Positions 1-6,956 of a stretch of 15,632 bases of DNA are shown here, piece after piece. Each line of letters starts with the position of its first letter. The stretch's first letter is position 1. The stretch is from CAXDOZ01 sp963991145. GTDB taxonomy: Bacteria > Bacteroidota > Bacteroidia > Chitinophagales > JABDMM01. The stretch covers positions 1 to 15,632 of the forward strand of contig CAXDOZ010000053.1 in the NCBI GenBank assembly GCA_963991145.1. The letters run 5' to 3'. The translations under genes and the position numbers were made by a program. Below the pieces are notes generated by a model. It did no database searches, was not told the origin of the DNA, and was given only the letters and a program-made list of their open reading frames with translations.

Positions 1-17
1 CTTGCAAGCAGCTTATT

Positions 18-560
18 ATGAGGATCATTGGTGGGAAATATAAATCCAAGAGGTTCAACCCTCCAAAGAATATCCCTACGAGACCCACAACGGATATAGC
101 TAAAGAAGGGCTGTTCAATATCATTCAGAATAACTACAACATTGAAAATATTCGATTCCTGGATCTGTTTGGTGGTACTGGAAGTCTCAGCTATGAAATG
201 GCTAGTAGAGGATGCGAGGATATTACAACAGTTGAGATCTTTCCCAAGTGCGCGAATTTTATTCGAAAAACCTCAAAAGAGCTAGGTCTGGAGAGTCACC
301 GAATAGTGCAGGGAGACGTGTTTAAGTTTGTTTCTAACTGCAATGAGAGGTACGATCTGATCTTTGCAGGGCCTCCTTATCCCCTTCCTAATCTTGCATC
401 TATTCCGGATCTGATCTTTGAGAATGATATAGTTGAGGGAGATGGTTGGTTTATCCTGGAGCATAACCCAAACCACAACTTTGAGAACCATCCTCATTTT
501 GAGGTCAGTCGAAACTACGGCAGTACCATTTTCAGTATTTTCACGAACGAACCATCATGA
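18..560 (+). CDS. rsmD: RsmD-family 16S rRNA (guanine-N2) methyltransferase
   Basis: RsmD uses S-adenosylmethionine to methylate N2 of G966 (E. coli numbering) in 16S rRNA during small-subunit assembly in the cytoplasm. The protein is 180 aa, usual for the family. It opens with the typical MRIIGGKYKSKRF and TRPTTD..KEGLFNI segments. The SAM-binding motif I is DLFGGTGSLSYE (residues 49-60) and the acidic end of the next strand is VEIF (72-75). The catalytic motif IV, normally DPPY or NPPY, reads GPPY at 118-121: Gly replaces the acidic residue through codon GGG at 369-371. The gene overlaps coaD by 4 bases (ATGA at 557-560), a neighbour pairing common in bacteria. At its own start an in-frame stop of another reading frame (TGA, 19-21) makes the same ATGA overlap, so an upstream co-transcribed gene probably ends there, but only six codons of it would be in the window. 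Family call is firm; catalytic competence is uncertain because of the Gly. Confidence 0.93.
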   Translation: MRIIGGKYKSKRFNPPKNIPTRPTTDIAKEGLFNIIQNNYNIENIRFLDLFGGTGSLSYEMASRGCEDITTVEIFPKCANFIRKTSKELGLESHRIVQGDVFKFVSNCNERYDLIFAGPPYPLPNLASIPDLIFENDIVEGDGWFILEHNPNHNFENHPHFEVSRNYGSTIFSIFTNEPS

Positions 561-1027
561 AAGCTGTATTCCCAGGATCCTTTGATCCAATCACCATAGG
601 ACATGTAGATATTGTCAATCGAGCACTCCCAATTTTCGATGAGATCATCATAGCTATTGGGGTGAATACGCAAAAAAAGTACTTGTTCCCTCTTGAGCAG
701 CGTAAAGATTGGATAGCAAAAGTCTTCAAAGACAATCCAAAGGTGAAAGTAGATTCATATGAGGGTCTTACTATTAATTATTGTCATAGTGTGCAGGCTG
801 ATTACATTGTAAGAGGGATTCGATCCGCTGCAGACTTTGAGTACGAAAAGACTATTGCTCACCTTAACAATGCAATGCAAGCGGATATAGAGACGATTCT
901 TATTCTGTCAAAGCCCGAGTTAGCCCCAATTAGTTCTACTATCGTTCGTGAGATCATCATTGGGAATGGAGATGTCTCCAAATTTGTTCCCAGCGAAATA
1001 GTGTCTAGCATTGCCGAAAGCATCTAA
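557..1027 (+). CDS. coaD: Phosphopantetheine adenylyltransferase (CoaD)
   Basis: CoaD catalyses the fourth step of coenzyme A synthesis: 4'-phosphopantetheine plus ATP gives dephospho-CoA and pyrophosphate. It is a cytoplasmic hexamer in characterised members. The 156 aa length is normal. The N-terminus carries the nucleotidyltransferase signature FPGSFDPITIGHVDI with the TxGH motif (residues 13-16). The middle has VRGIRSAADFEYE, and the C-terminal third has the ISSTIVREI motif that contacts ATP. All expected motifs are intact. The start codon lies in the ATGA overlap with rsmD, which implies translational coupling. The 3' end overlaps the next frame, which begins with TTG at 1011, by 17 bases. 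Confidence 0.97.
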   Translation: MKAVFPGSFDPITIGHVDIVNRALPIFDEIIIAIGVNTQKKYLFPLEQRKDWIAKVFKDNPKVKVDSYEGLTINYCHSVQADYIVRGIRSAADFEYEKTIAHLNNAMQADIETILILSKPELAPISSTIVREIIIGNGDVSKFVPSEIVSSIAESI

Positions 1028-1364
1028 ATTACTAGATCGGTTCGATCCTGAGGAAGGGAACAAAGTATCATTATCAGTACCTCTTAGATTCATTAGTCTC
1101 TTTCTAACCTGTATTCAATTATTGGCTTTGCCATTGATGCTCAAAGACCTAAAGTTGTTTCAGGGTCTGACAGAGTTCTGGAAAGATGGGGAATTTACCG
1201 GCCCGGGCTTTATCACATTCTTCATTTTAATTCTCGCCCTGATCCTAAGTTTTGTGCTGATCCTGATCGATAAGAAGAAAGAAGTTCTGGCCTACACTCT
1301 ATTCACTGTAAACCTGCTGATCTTCTCTGGCTACATTCTCTACTTCGCCTTTTTAGAGAAATGA
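1011..1364 (+). CDS. Small three-helix membrane protein, unknown function
   Basis: I do not recognise a family. The 117 aa product has a short charged N-terminus (residues 1-19) and three hydrophobic stretches: about 20-43, 62-84 and 88-113. Short charged loops (KDLKLF, DKKKE) separate them, so an inner-membrane location is likely. The proposed start is TTG at 1011, inside the end of coaD. A stop in this frame at 999-1001 excludes an earlier start, and the first ATG (residue 43) would delete the first helix. The overlap suggests co-transcription and coupling with rsmD-coaD. The 3' end overlaps the convergent NUDIX gene by 25 bases. The hydrophobic pattern in a continuous frame supports a real gene, but the start is uncertain. 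Confidence 0.68.
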   Translation: MPKASKLLDRFDPEEGNKVSLSVPLRFISLFLTCIQLLALPLMLKDLKLFQGLTEFWKDGEFTGPGFITFFILILALILSFVLILIDKKKEVLAYTLFTVNLLIFSGYILYFAFLEK

Positions 1365-1981
1365 TCTACGACTTCCACGATAGATTGAAAAGTGTTCTCT
1401 AAAGCCTTTTGAACCTCAGAATCCGTCATCCAGCAAACTTCCTCTATCCCTTCTTCTGACTGAGCTTTTAACTCAGGAGTATCCTCTGCAAGCATTGAAT
1501 ACCAATAAGTTGTCTTGAGGATCTTCTTATCCTTTAAGTTATAGGTGTGTAAGGTTTTAAATGGACCATCCATAACTTGCTCGATTTTGCAAGCAGTCTC
1601 CTCTTCCACTTCTCTTACTGCTGTTTCTTCAATTCCTTCTCCTTTTTCCATCTTGCCTTTTGGTAGGTCCCATTTGCCAAGACGATGGATCATCAAAAGC
1701 TTTCCTTCTTTTGAAAGTACATAGCCACCTGCGGCTGTAATTGGCTTATATATCTCAAGCAGAGAATCTTCGATTGAAACTGATTCCGGGAAAACGATCA
1801 AAAGGCTCTTTGCTTCTTTAGAATTCTCAAGGGATTCTATTTGATATTTGAGACTCTCGATACCTTCAAACTCAATGGACTGAGAATGTGAAGAATTAGC
1901 ATCCCAATTGTCGAAATCTTGCCCGCTGTTGACCAGCATTATAGTGCTATTCTGAATATGGATTTTATAATTTTGCTTCAT
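1340..1981 (-). CDS. NUDIX hydrolase with N-terminal extension
   Basis: NUDIX enzymes hydrolyse nucleoside diphosphates linked to another group X. The substrate here cannot be read from sequence. The 213 aa protein has an uncharacterised first 80 residues, then a NUDIX domain beginning ITAAGGYVLS (81-90) and containing GKWDLPKGK (102-110). The NUDIX box runs from G109 through E115 to R123-E124-V125-E-E127-E128. The metal-binding Glu residues are present, but the box's closing Gly is Ala130. The gene is divergent from pyrE with overlapping start codons: its ATG complements 1979-1981 while the pyrE ATG is 1980-1982. I recall this NUDIX-pyrE pairing from other Bacteroidota genomes, which suggests a nucleotide-related role; that is inference. 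Its tail overlaps the convergent membrane-protein gene. Confidence 0.9.
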   Translation of the reverse strand: MKQNYKIHIQNSTIMLVNSGQDFDNWDANSSHSQSIEFEGIESLKYQIESLENSKEAKSLLIVFPESVSIEDSLLEIYKPITAAGGYVLSKEGKLLMIHRLGKWDLPKGKMEKGEGIEETAVREVEEETACKIEQVMDGPFKTLHTYNLKDKKILKTTYWYSMLAEDTPELKAQSEEGIEEVCWMTDSEVQKALENTFQSIVEVVDHFSKKAK

Positions 1982-2630
1982 GCTTTACAATCCTGAAATC
2001 GCCCATAAAATAGCTCAAATATTACTTGAATTAGAAGCTATTAAATTGTCTCCTGATCAACCTTTCACCTGGGCTTCAGGAATGAAAAGCCCAATCTATT
2101 GTGACAATCGCTTAAGTCTTTCAGATCCCGAAGGTCGAACCTTCATTAAGGAGAGTTTCGCGAAGCTATTAAAGGAAAAGTTTGAAGGCACTACAGCTGT
2201 GAGCGGTGTAGCAACAGCCGGGATTGCCCATGGAGCTCTTTTGGCGGATGAAACAGGTCTTCCATTTTCTTATGTAAGGTCTAAGCCTAAAGGCCATGGA
2301 ATGCAAAATGCCATTGAAGGCCGGGTCAATAAAGGAGATAAGATCCTTGTAGTAGAGGATCTGGTTAGTACAGGTGGAAGCAGTCTGAAAGCTGTTGATG
2401 CTCTTAGAGAGGCTGGGGCTGAAGTTTTAGGCCTATGTTCAATCTTTACCTATGGCTTCAGCAAATCAGTGAAAGCCATGGAAGAGGCTAATTGCACATA
2501 CTACTCATTATGCGACTACCCAACTGTAATCAAAGTCGCTGAAGAAATAGGGCATTTGATTCCTGAACAGCTAGATAGTTTGCTTGAATGGTATAAGGAC
2601 CCAGAATCCTGGGAAATGGCAGAGTTTTAA
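1980..2630 (+). CDS. pyrE: Orotate phosphoribosyltransferase (PyrE)
   Basis: PyrE converts orotate plus PRPP to orotidine 5'-monophosphate, the fifth step of de novo pyrimidine synthesis, in the cytoplasm. The 216 aa product has the substrate segment SGMKSPIYCDNR (33-44), the flexible catalytic loop with KPKGHG (102-107) and the PRPP-binding motif ILVVEDLVSTGGSS (122-135). All match the family. The start overlaps the NUDIX start on the other strand, so there is no intergenic leader. A perfect Bacteroidota-type -7 sequence, TAATTTTG, lies at 1968-1975 only four bases before the ATG; if used, the transcript would be nearly leaderless. The 3' end shares TTAA with the convergent pyrB stop. Confidence 0.97.
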   Translation: MLYNPEIAHKIAQILLELEAIKLSPDQPFTWASGMKSPIYCDNRLSLSDPEGRTFIKESFAKLLKEKFEGTTAVSGVATAGIAHGALLADETGLPFSYVRSKPKGHGMQNAIEGRVNKGDKILVVEDLVSTGGSSLKAVDALREAGAEVLGLCSIFTYGFSKSVKAMEEANCTYYSLCDYPTVIKVAEEIGHLIPEQLDSLLEWYKDPESWEMAEF

Positions 2631-3556
2631 CTCTTGTTAGAACCTGCTAATAAATAAAGAACGGCCATTCTTACCGCTACTCCATTTTCTACTTGCTGCA
2701 GGATAATTGATTGATCTGAATCCGCAACTTCTGACGATATCTCCACTCCTCTGTTTATCGGGCCAGGGTGCATAATTACTATTTCCTTATCCAGCGATTC
2801 AAGAAGTGGCATAGTAACTCCATAGTACAGGGAATACTCTCTTAGACTTGGAAAATACCTTAGATCCTGACGTTCAAGTTGAATGCGAAGTATGTTTGCT
2901 ACATCGCACCAATTCAGAGCTTTACGTAAGTCGTATTCAACTTTTACTCCGAGTTGATTAAGGTATTTGGGAATCAAGGTAGCTGGTCCGCATACCATCA
3001 CTTCAGCTCCAAGTTTTTGCAGGCAAAAGATGTTGGAAAGAGCTACTCTTGAATGCATGATGTCACCTACGATCACCACTTTCTTCCCTGCCAGATCACC
3101 CAATTGCTCCCTCATTGAAAAGCTATCAAGCAATGCCTGAGTAGGATGTTCGTGAGTACCATCTCCTGCATTGATAATACTCGCTGGGATATTCTTTTTA
3201 AGGAAAGCACAAGCTCCCGGACTTGGGTGTCTCATGACAACCATGTCCACCTTCATGGCCAGAATATTATTTACTGTATCGAGGAGAGTCTCTCCTTTCT
3301 TTACTGATGAAGAAGAAGCCGAAAAGTTTACGACATCCGCCGAAAGGCGCTTCTCTGCTAACTCAAATGAGATCCTTGTTCTGGTTGAGTTTTCAAAGAA
3401 CACATTTGCTATGGTAACATTTTGAAGTGCGGGTACTTTCTTAACTGGTCGTCCGAGAACCTCTTTGAATGAGTCGGCTGTTTCAAAAATGGTTTGAATA
3501 TCAGCTGCGCTGATGTCTTTTATTCCGATTAGATGATCTGTGCTTAAGGCACTCAT
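2627..3556 (-). CDS. pyrB: Aspartate carbamoyltransferase catalytic subunit (PyrB)
   Basis: PyrB joins carbamoyl phosphate and aspartate to form N-carbamoyl-aspartate, the committed step of pyrimidine synthesis. The 309 aa length is typical of catalytic chains. The carbamoyl-phosphate loop is FENSTRTR (54-61), the mobile 80s loop is SSSSVKKGET (81-90), HEHPTQALLD lies at 135-144, and the C-terminal MHPGPINRGVEI carries the second-domain motif. It is the second gene of a pyrR-pyrB operon: its ATG and the pyrR stop overlap in ATGA (3553-3556). No pyrI regulatory chain lies beside it, so it may act as a simple trimer or depend on PyrR control. The end overlaps the convergent pyrE stop by 4 bases. 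Confidence 0.97.
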   Translation of the reverse strand: MSALSTDHLIGIKDISAADIQTIFETADSFKEVLGRPVKKVPALQNVTIANVFFENSTRTRISFELAEKRLSADVVNFSASSSSVKKGETLLDTVNNILAMKVDMVVMRHPSPGACAFLKKNIPASIINAGDGTHEHPTQALLDSFSMREQLGDLAGKKVVIVGDIMHSRVALSNIFCLQKLGAEVMVCGPATLIPKYLNQLGVKVEYDLRKALNWCDVANILRIQLERQDLRYFPSLREYSLYYGVTMPLLESLDKEIVIMHPGPINRGVEISSEVADSDQSIILQQVENGVAVRMAVLYLLAGSNKS

Positions 3557-4110
3557 TCAGTATCACTATTGTTTTTCTCTACAATCCATACTCTGTCTTC
3601 AGAGTTCTCTCCAGCCCACTCTACTTTGACTTGTTCTTCAACGATTGAATCAACTCTTTTCCCTACGTATTTAGCTTGAATAGGAACGGTTCTATGCAAT
3701 CTTCTATCAATCATTACCAGAAGCTCCACATCTTCCGGGCGACCGTAATCAATAAGGGCGTCAAGGGCTGATCTAATAGTTCGACCTGTATATAAAACAT
3801 CATCTACAAGGATGATGCGCTTTCCTTCTACCTGGAAGCCGATTTTCGTTTGACTTGGAAGGATCATTTCCTCTCTGCTGAGTAGATCATCCCTATGGAA
3901 GGTGAAATCAAGAACTCCGAAAAGAATCTCCGTACCTGAAAGAATTGAGGTCAGACGCTGGTGTATGCGTTCTGCAAGCAATACACCTCTCGGCTGCACG
4001 CCTATTATAGCAGAGCTTGAGAAGTCTTTATGGTTTTCGATTAATTGATGACACAGCCTATCGATGGTAAGATTGAACAGTTGTGTGTCGAGGATAATTC
4101 GGGGCTGCAT
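3553..4110 (-). CDS. pyrR: PyrR bifunctional pyr regulator / uracil phosphoribosyltransferase
   Basis: PyrR proteins bind pyr mRNA in a UMP-dependent way to attenuate transcription, and many also make UMP from uracil and PRPP. From the ATG at 4110 the product is 185 aa, the normal size, starting MQPRIILDTQLFNLTIDRLC as in known PyrR. An in-frame ATG at 4173 would add 21 hydrophobic residues with no family counterpart, so the shorter start is chosen. Motifs seen are IIGVQPRGVLLAERI (35-49), FHRDDL (71-76) and the PRPP motif ILVDDVLYTGRTIRSA (100-115). It leads the pyrR-pyrB operon. Only 61 bases separate it from the divergent oxidoreductase start, and I see no attenuator-like hairpin plus T-run there, so the classic leader mechanism is not evident at this operon. 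Confidence 0.94.
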   Translation of the reverse strand: MQPRIILDTQLFNLTIDRLCHQLIENHKDFSSSAIIGVQPRGVLLAERIHQRLTSILSGTEILFGVLDFTFHRDDLLSREEMILPSQTKIGFQVEGKRIILVDDVLYTGRTIRSALDALIDYGRPEDVELLVMIDRRLHRTVPIQAKYVGKRVDSIVEEQVKVEWAGENSEDRVWIVEKNNSDTE

Positions 4111-4125
4111 CTTTATTAGATCATT

Positions 4126-4133
4126 CAAATATA
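4126..4133 (-). promoter_or_regulatory. Candidate -7 promoter element for pyrR-pyrB
   Basis: On the minus strand these bases read TATATTTG, a perfect match to the Bacteroidota -7 consensus TAnnTTTG, ending 15 bases before the pyrR ATG. No convincing -33 TTG lies at the usual distance; the nearest TTTG is only 12 bases upstream. If real, the 5' leader would be about 10 bases. Confidence 0.35.
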
Positions 4134-4171
4134 TTGCGAATCCAACAAATAATCCGATGTAGATTACATAC

Positions 4172-5308
4172 ATGTGGAGTTATTGGGAGCAAGAAGGTCT
4201 CTTTAAAGCTGATCTGGTCGTTATTGGAGCTGGATTAACCGGCTTATCTGCCGCAATTAATTACAAGCAAAAAAGGCCAAATAAAAGGGTCCTCATTATT
4301 GATCGCAGTCCGTTTGGACAGGGTGCTTCAACAAAGAATGCAGGCTTTGGCTGTATAGGAAGTCCTTCAGAACTTCTCATGAATCTTGAAGATAATTCCA
4401 AAGAAGAAGTCTGGTCGCTTGTTGAGAGAAGGTATAGAGGTCTTGAAAAGCTCTTAAATCGATTTGGCACTAAAGCATTAGGTGTCAACACAAATGCAGG
4501 TTCTTCTGAGTTGTTACGCTCCAATGACCTTTACGTTTTAGATAAGCTTGATTGGCTCAATTCAGAGTTAAAAAATGTCCTTCCTCGTGAACCCTTTCAA
4601 TTACAGCCTAAAGAATCTCTGAGCGGGCGATTCAATTCAGAATACATCAAGCGAGAAATAGACCTCCAGTTCGAGTTTCCAATTGATACGGGCTCATTGA
4701 TAAAGACCTTACGAAGAGAAGCAGGGAATTTTGGAATTGATATTTGGGGAGGAGTTTCAGTAACTGAAGTTTCGCAAAGCCCTAATCATGTAAATGTTAC
4801 TTGTAAAAGCAGTTGGACAAATGAATTGATGCAAATTAGAGGTGTCAGAGTTCTAAACGCCACCAACGCTTTTCATGAGCATCTTTCCATCAAACCAGAT
4901 ATAAAGCCAGGCAGAGGTTTAGTCCTGTGCTCCTCTCCATTGAATCTGCCCGTTAAGGGCATCTATCATTTAGAAAAAGGGAATGTCTATTTCAGAGAGA
5001 TTGATAGTCGTCTAATGATTGGCGGTGGACGTCATTGGTTCAGGAATGAAGAAGAAACCAGTCAAGAAGGGATCAATAAGAGCATAGAAAGAGGGCTTAT
5101 TGAGATCACTGACAAGCTATTCCCTGAACTTAAGTTTGATTGGGAGTATAAATGGTCTGGTATCATGGCATTTAGAGAAGGTCTGGAGCCACAATGCGAT
5201 TGGATCTCAAAGAGCATTTTAAATGCGGTAGGACTAAACGGAATGGGTGTGGCATTTTCATGGCAGTTTGGATCTGAAATAGCTGAGAAACTGCTTCATG
5301 AGCAATAG
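4172..5308 (+). CDS. FAD-dependent oxidoreductase (DAO / glycine-oxidase-like)
   Basis: This is a 378 aa cytoplasmic flavoprotein of the D-amino-acid-oxidase-like fold. The N-terminal Rossmann motif is DLVVIGAGLTGLSAA with G19, G21 and G24, followed by the ribose-binding acid in LIIDRS (41-46) and GASTKNAGFGCIGS (50-63), typical of DAO-family flavin binding. The C-terminal NAVGLNGMGVAFSWQFGSEI is the second FAD-contact strand and helix. The substrate cannot be assigned. It is divergent from pyrR with a 61-base gap, and it stands alone: the next gene is 125 bases away. No signal peptide is visible. The ATG at 4172 places the FAD motif 18 residues from the N-terminus, as expected. Confidence 0.88.
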   Translation: MWSYWEQEGLFKADLVVIGAGLTGLSAAINYKQKRPNKRVLIIDRSPFGQGASTKNAGFGCIGSPSELLMNLEDNSKEEVWSLVERRYRGLEKLLNRFGTKALGVNTNAGSSELLRSNDLYVLDKLDWLNSELKNVLPREPFQLQPKESLSGRFNSEYIKREIDLQFEFPIDTGSLIKTLRREAGNFGIDIWGGVSVTEVSQSPNHVNVTCKSSWTNELMQIRGVRVLNATNAFHEHLSIKPDIKPGRGLVLCSSPLNLPVKGIYHLEKGNVYFREIDSRLMIGGGRHWFRNEEETSQEGINKSIERGLIEITDKLFPELKFDWEYKWSGIMAFREGLEPQCDWISKSILNAVGLNGMGVAFSWQFGSEIAEKLLHEQ

Positions 5309-5366
5309 TTTTAAAAATGTTAAATCCTCTTCAAGACTGTTAAAGAGCTGGACAAGTAGACAGATT

Positions 5367-5394
5367 TTGACTAACTTATTGTGAATTATAGCTG
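5367..5394 (+). promoter_or_regulatory. Candidate Bacteroidota promoter before the 5434 gene
   Basis: TTG (5367-5369), a 17-base spacer, then TATAGCTG (5387-5394) resembles the Bacteroidota pattern TTG-N17-23-TAnnTTTG with two mismatches in the -7 part. It would give a leader of about 35 bases. The rest of the 125-base gap 5309-5433 is AT-rich; a CTCTT/AAGAG inverted repeat in it lacks a T-run and is not a terminator. Confidence 0.3.
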
Positions 5395-5433
5395 CCCTTG
5401 CATCTGATTATAGTAAACTAAAAAATCATTCAA

Positions 5434-6219
5434 ATGAAAGCACAAAAACTCCGTTTACTTGCCTTGATGAGTTTGATCGTTCTTGCATTTCCACTGCAGG
5501 CACAAAAAACTGTTGACATCAGCGGGACATGGGTTGGCACCAGAATGCAGTACGACTGGGCTAAACTCAATTACATTCAGACCTTCGATTACATTTTTGA
5601 ATTGGAGCAGGACGGCAACGTCATTACCGGAACAAGTTTTATTGATAATCCAAATGGCGATTTTGGCGAGATCAAGATTCGCGGAACTGTTATTGGAGAC
5701 AAGTTCTACTTTGAAGAGTATGAAGTTGTAGACGAAGCAAGACCCAACAATAGAGTTTGGTGCTTCAAAGTCGGTTCGCTAAACATCTCTGAACTCAATG
5801 GTACACTAAGCCTTGATGGAGATACAGAGAGCTACACTTCAATTGGCTTCTTCCCTTGTTCAGGTGGTACAACACATCTTGAGCAGTTAGTTGATTACGG
5901 ATCAGATGATCCAATTTCGAACGATGACCCAATCGTCGTTCCAAGTTCAGACCTTGACTTTAGCTTGAATGCTTATCCAAATCCATACACCGACAGAGCA
6001 ACAATTTCTTACATTATTGAGGAGCGCTCTGAGGTGAATTTGAGTGTATACTCAATTGGAGGAGATCTTATCTCAGTATTGGCAGATGGACAGCAGGATG
6101 CATCTACTTATAACTATAGTTTTGAAGGCAAAAGCCATGGACTTTCAGCAGGAGCTTACATCGTTAAGTTATCTGTTGGAGACCAGGTTGCTTCTAAGCA
6201 GATCATCCAAATGTATTAG
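5434..6219 (+). CDS. Secreted protein with type A T9SS sorting domain
   Basis: The product is 261 aa. A Sec signal peptide covers residues 1-23 (hydrophobic LLALMSLIVLAFPLQAQ, likely cut after QA). Residues 28-150 form an unassigned beta-rich region starting ISGTWVGTRM, which recalls small lipocalin-like or beta-barrel domains of Bacteroidota; three Cys are present (at 110, 142 and one in the signal-free core or absent, depending on cleavage). An acidic linker (156-170, SDDPISNDDP) follows. The C-terminal 85 residues (177-261) are a classic Por secretion tail: LNAYPNPYTDRATISY, VNLSVYSIGGDLI, then LSAGAYIVKLSVGDQ...KQIIQ. This tail directs passage through the T9SS outer-membrane translocon and is usually removed. 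The protein is therefore predicted to be surface-attached or released. A strong terminator follows, so it is probably monocistronic. Function is unknown. Confidence 0.88.
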   Translation: MKAQKLRLLALMSLIVLAFPLQAQKTVDISGTWVGTRMQYDWAKLNYIQTFDYIFELEQDGNVITGTSFIDNPNGDFGEIKIRGTVIGDKFYFEEYEVVDEARPNNRVWCFKVGSLNISELNGTLSLDGDTESYTSIGFFPCSGGTTHLEQLVDYGSDDPISNDDPIVVPSSDLDFSLNAYPNPYTDRATISYIIEERSEVNLSVYSIGGDLISVLADGQQDASTYNYSFEGKSHGLSAGAYIVKLSVGDQVASKQIIQMY

Positions 6220-6246
6220 ACCCGAGTAACCCCTTTTCATATAGAG

Positions 6247-6273
6247 GCCCATTGTTTTGCAATGGGCTTTTTT
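6247..6273 (+). terminator. Rho-independent terminator
   Basis: GCCCATTG (6247-6254) pairs perfectly with CAATGGGC (6260-6267) around a 5-base loop, followed by six T (6268-6273). It lies 27 bases after the stop of the T9SS-tail protein gene and separates it from the rhomboid gene. Confidence 0.92.
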
Positions 6274-6311
6274 ATTTGCCTTAATAAACCTAATCTAGCG
6301 GCTAAGGATTC

Positions 6312-6956
6312 ATGAAACTCAAGTTTAGTTACAACTCACCGGTCATTCTCAGTTACTTCTTTCTTTGCTGTGCTGTGCTGTTCTTTAATGATGGTATGGG
6401 AGCTCCGATAATGAAGTATTTCACAGTCTATCCAGACTTCGACCCATCAGATCCGGTCAATTACTTCACTCTAGTAAGTCATATTTGTGGCCATGCAAAT
6501 GCCGCCCATCTTTTAGGAAATATGATGATCCTGCTTCTGGTGGGACCATTGATGGAGGAGAGATACGGGTCCAGGGCTGTTTTAGCAATGATCCTGGTCA
6601 CGGCTCTTGTTACAGGCATTTTAGTTGTTCTATTCTTTTCTAAAGGACTTTTAGGGGCTAGCGGAGTGGTCTTTATGTTTATCACTCTAAGCAGCTTTAA
6701 CAACCTTAAAGAAGGATATATACCGCTGACATTCGTGATCGTATTTGTCATGTATGTCTTTAAAGAGATCTTACTGGAACTTACGGTGGATGATGGTGTT
6801 TCTCATTTAGCTCATATTCTTGGCGGAAGCCTTGGTTCTCTTTTTGGGTGGAAGTTTAATAGAAAGAAAAACAATGACGAAGAAGGAAAAAGTACAGTTC
6901 ATAAGTCAGAAACTGAACGAACTGTACCCAAATCCACCGGTACCCCTGGATCATAA
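6312..6956 (+). CDS. Rhomboid-family intramembrane serine protease
   Basis: Rhomboids cleave transmembrane segments of other proteins inside the lipid bilayer. This 214 aa protein has about six hydrophobic segments. The family signatures are present: HANAAHLLGN (61-70, the H...N pair of helix 2), the catalytic serine in GASG (S117), and the catalytic histidine in HLAHILGG (H168). Both members of the Ser-His dyad are therefore kept, and activity is likely. The last 34 residues (KFNRKKNNDEEG onward) are hydrophilic, probably cytoplasmic, and are encoded by DNA that also encodes the nth N-terminus in another frame (83-base overlap). A short AAGGA precedes the ATG closely. Substrate unknown. Confidence 0.92.
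   Translation: MKLKFSYNSPVILSYFFLCCAVLFFNDGMGAPIMKYFTVYPDFDPSDPVNYFTLVSHICGHANAAHLLGNMMILLLVGPLMEERYGSRAVLAMILVTALVTGILVVLFFSKGLLGASGVVFMFITLSSFNNLKEGYIPLTFVIVFVMYVFKEILLELTVDDGVSHLAHILGGSLGSLFGWKFNRKKNNDEEGKSTVHKSETERTVPKSTGTPGS

Noticed and set aside
1..21. C-terminal end of an upstream gene overlapping rsmD by ATGA
   Set aside because: Plausible from the junction, but only six codons are present, too few to support a feature.
3171..3425. Plus-strand open frame opposite pyrB
   Set aside because: It lies wholly within the conserved pyrB coding region and encodes nothing recognisable.
4111..4173. Longer pyrR start at 4173 adding 21 hydrophobic residues
   Set aside because: PyrR homologues begin at MQPRIIL-like sequence; the extension has no counterpart and would overlap the divergent gene's start.
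4261..4524. Minus-strand open frame opposite the oxidoreductase
   Set aside because: It is antisense to a clear FAD-binding region with no motif of its own.
5309..5360. Possible terminator after the oxidoreductase gene
   Set aside because: The CTCTT/AAGAG arms have a long loop and no T-run.
6479..6751. Minus-strand open frame opposite the rhomboid gene
   Set aside because: It is a mirror of conserved membrane helices and the catalytic GASG; no independent signal.
6820..6873. Earlier in-frame ATG for nth
   Set aside because: The added 18 residues are unlike Nth and lie over the conserved last rhomboid helix; MTKKEK at 6874 matches the family N-terminus.
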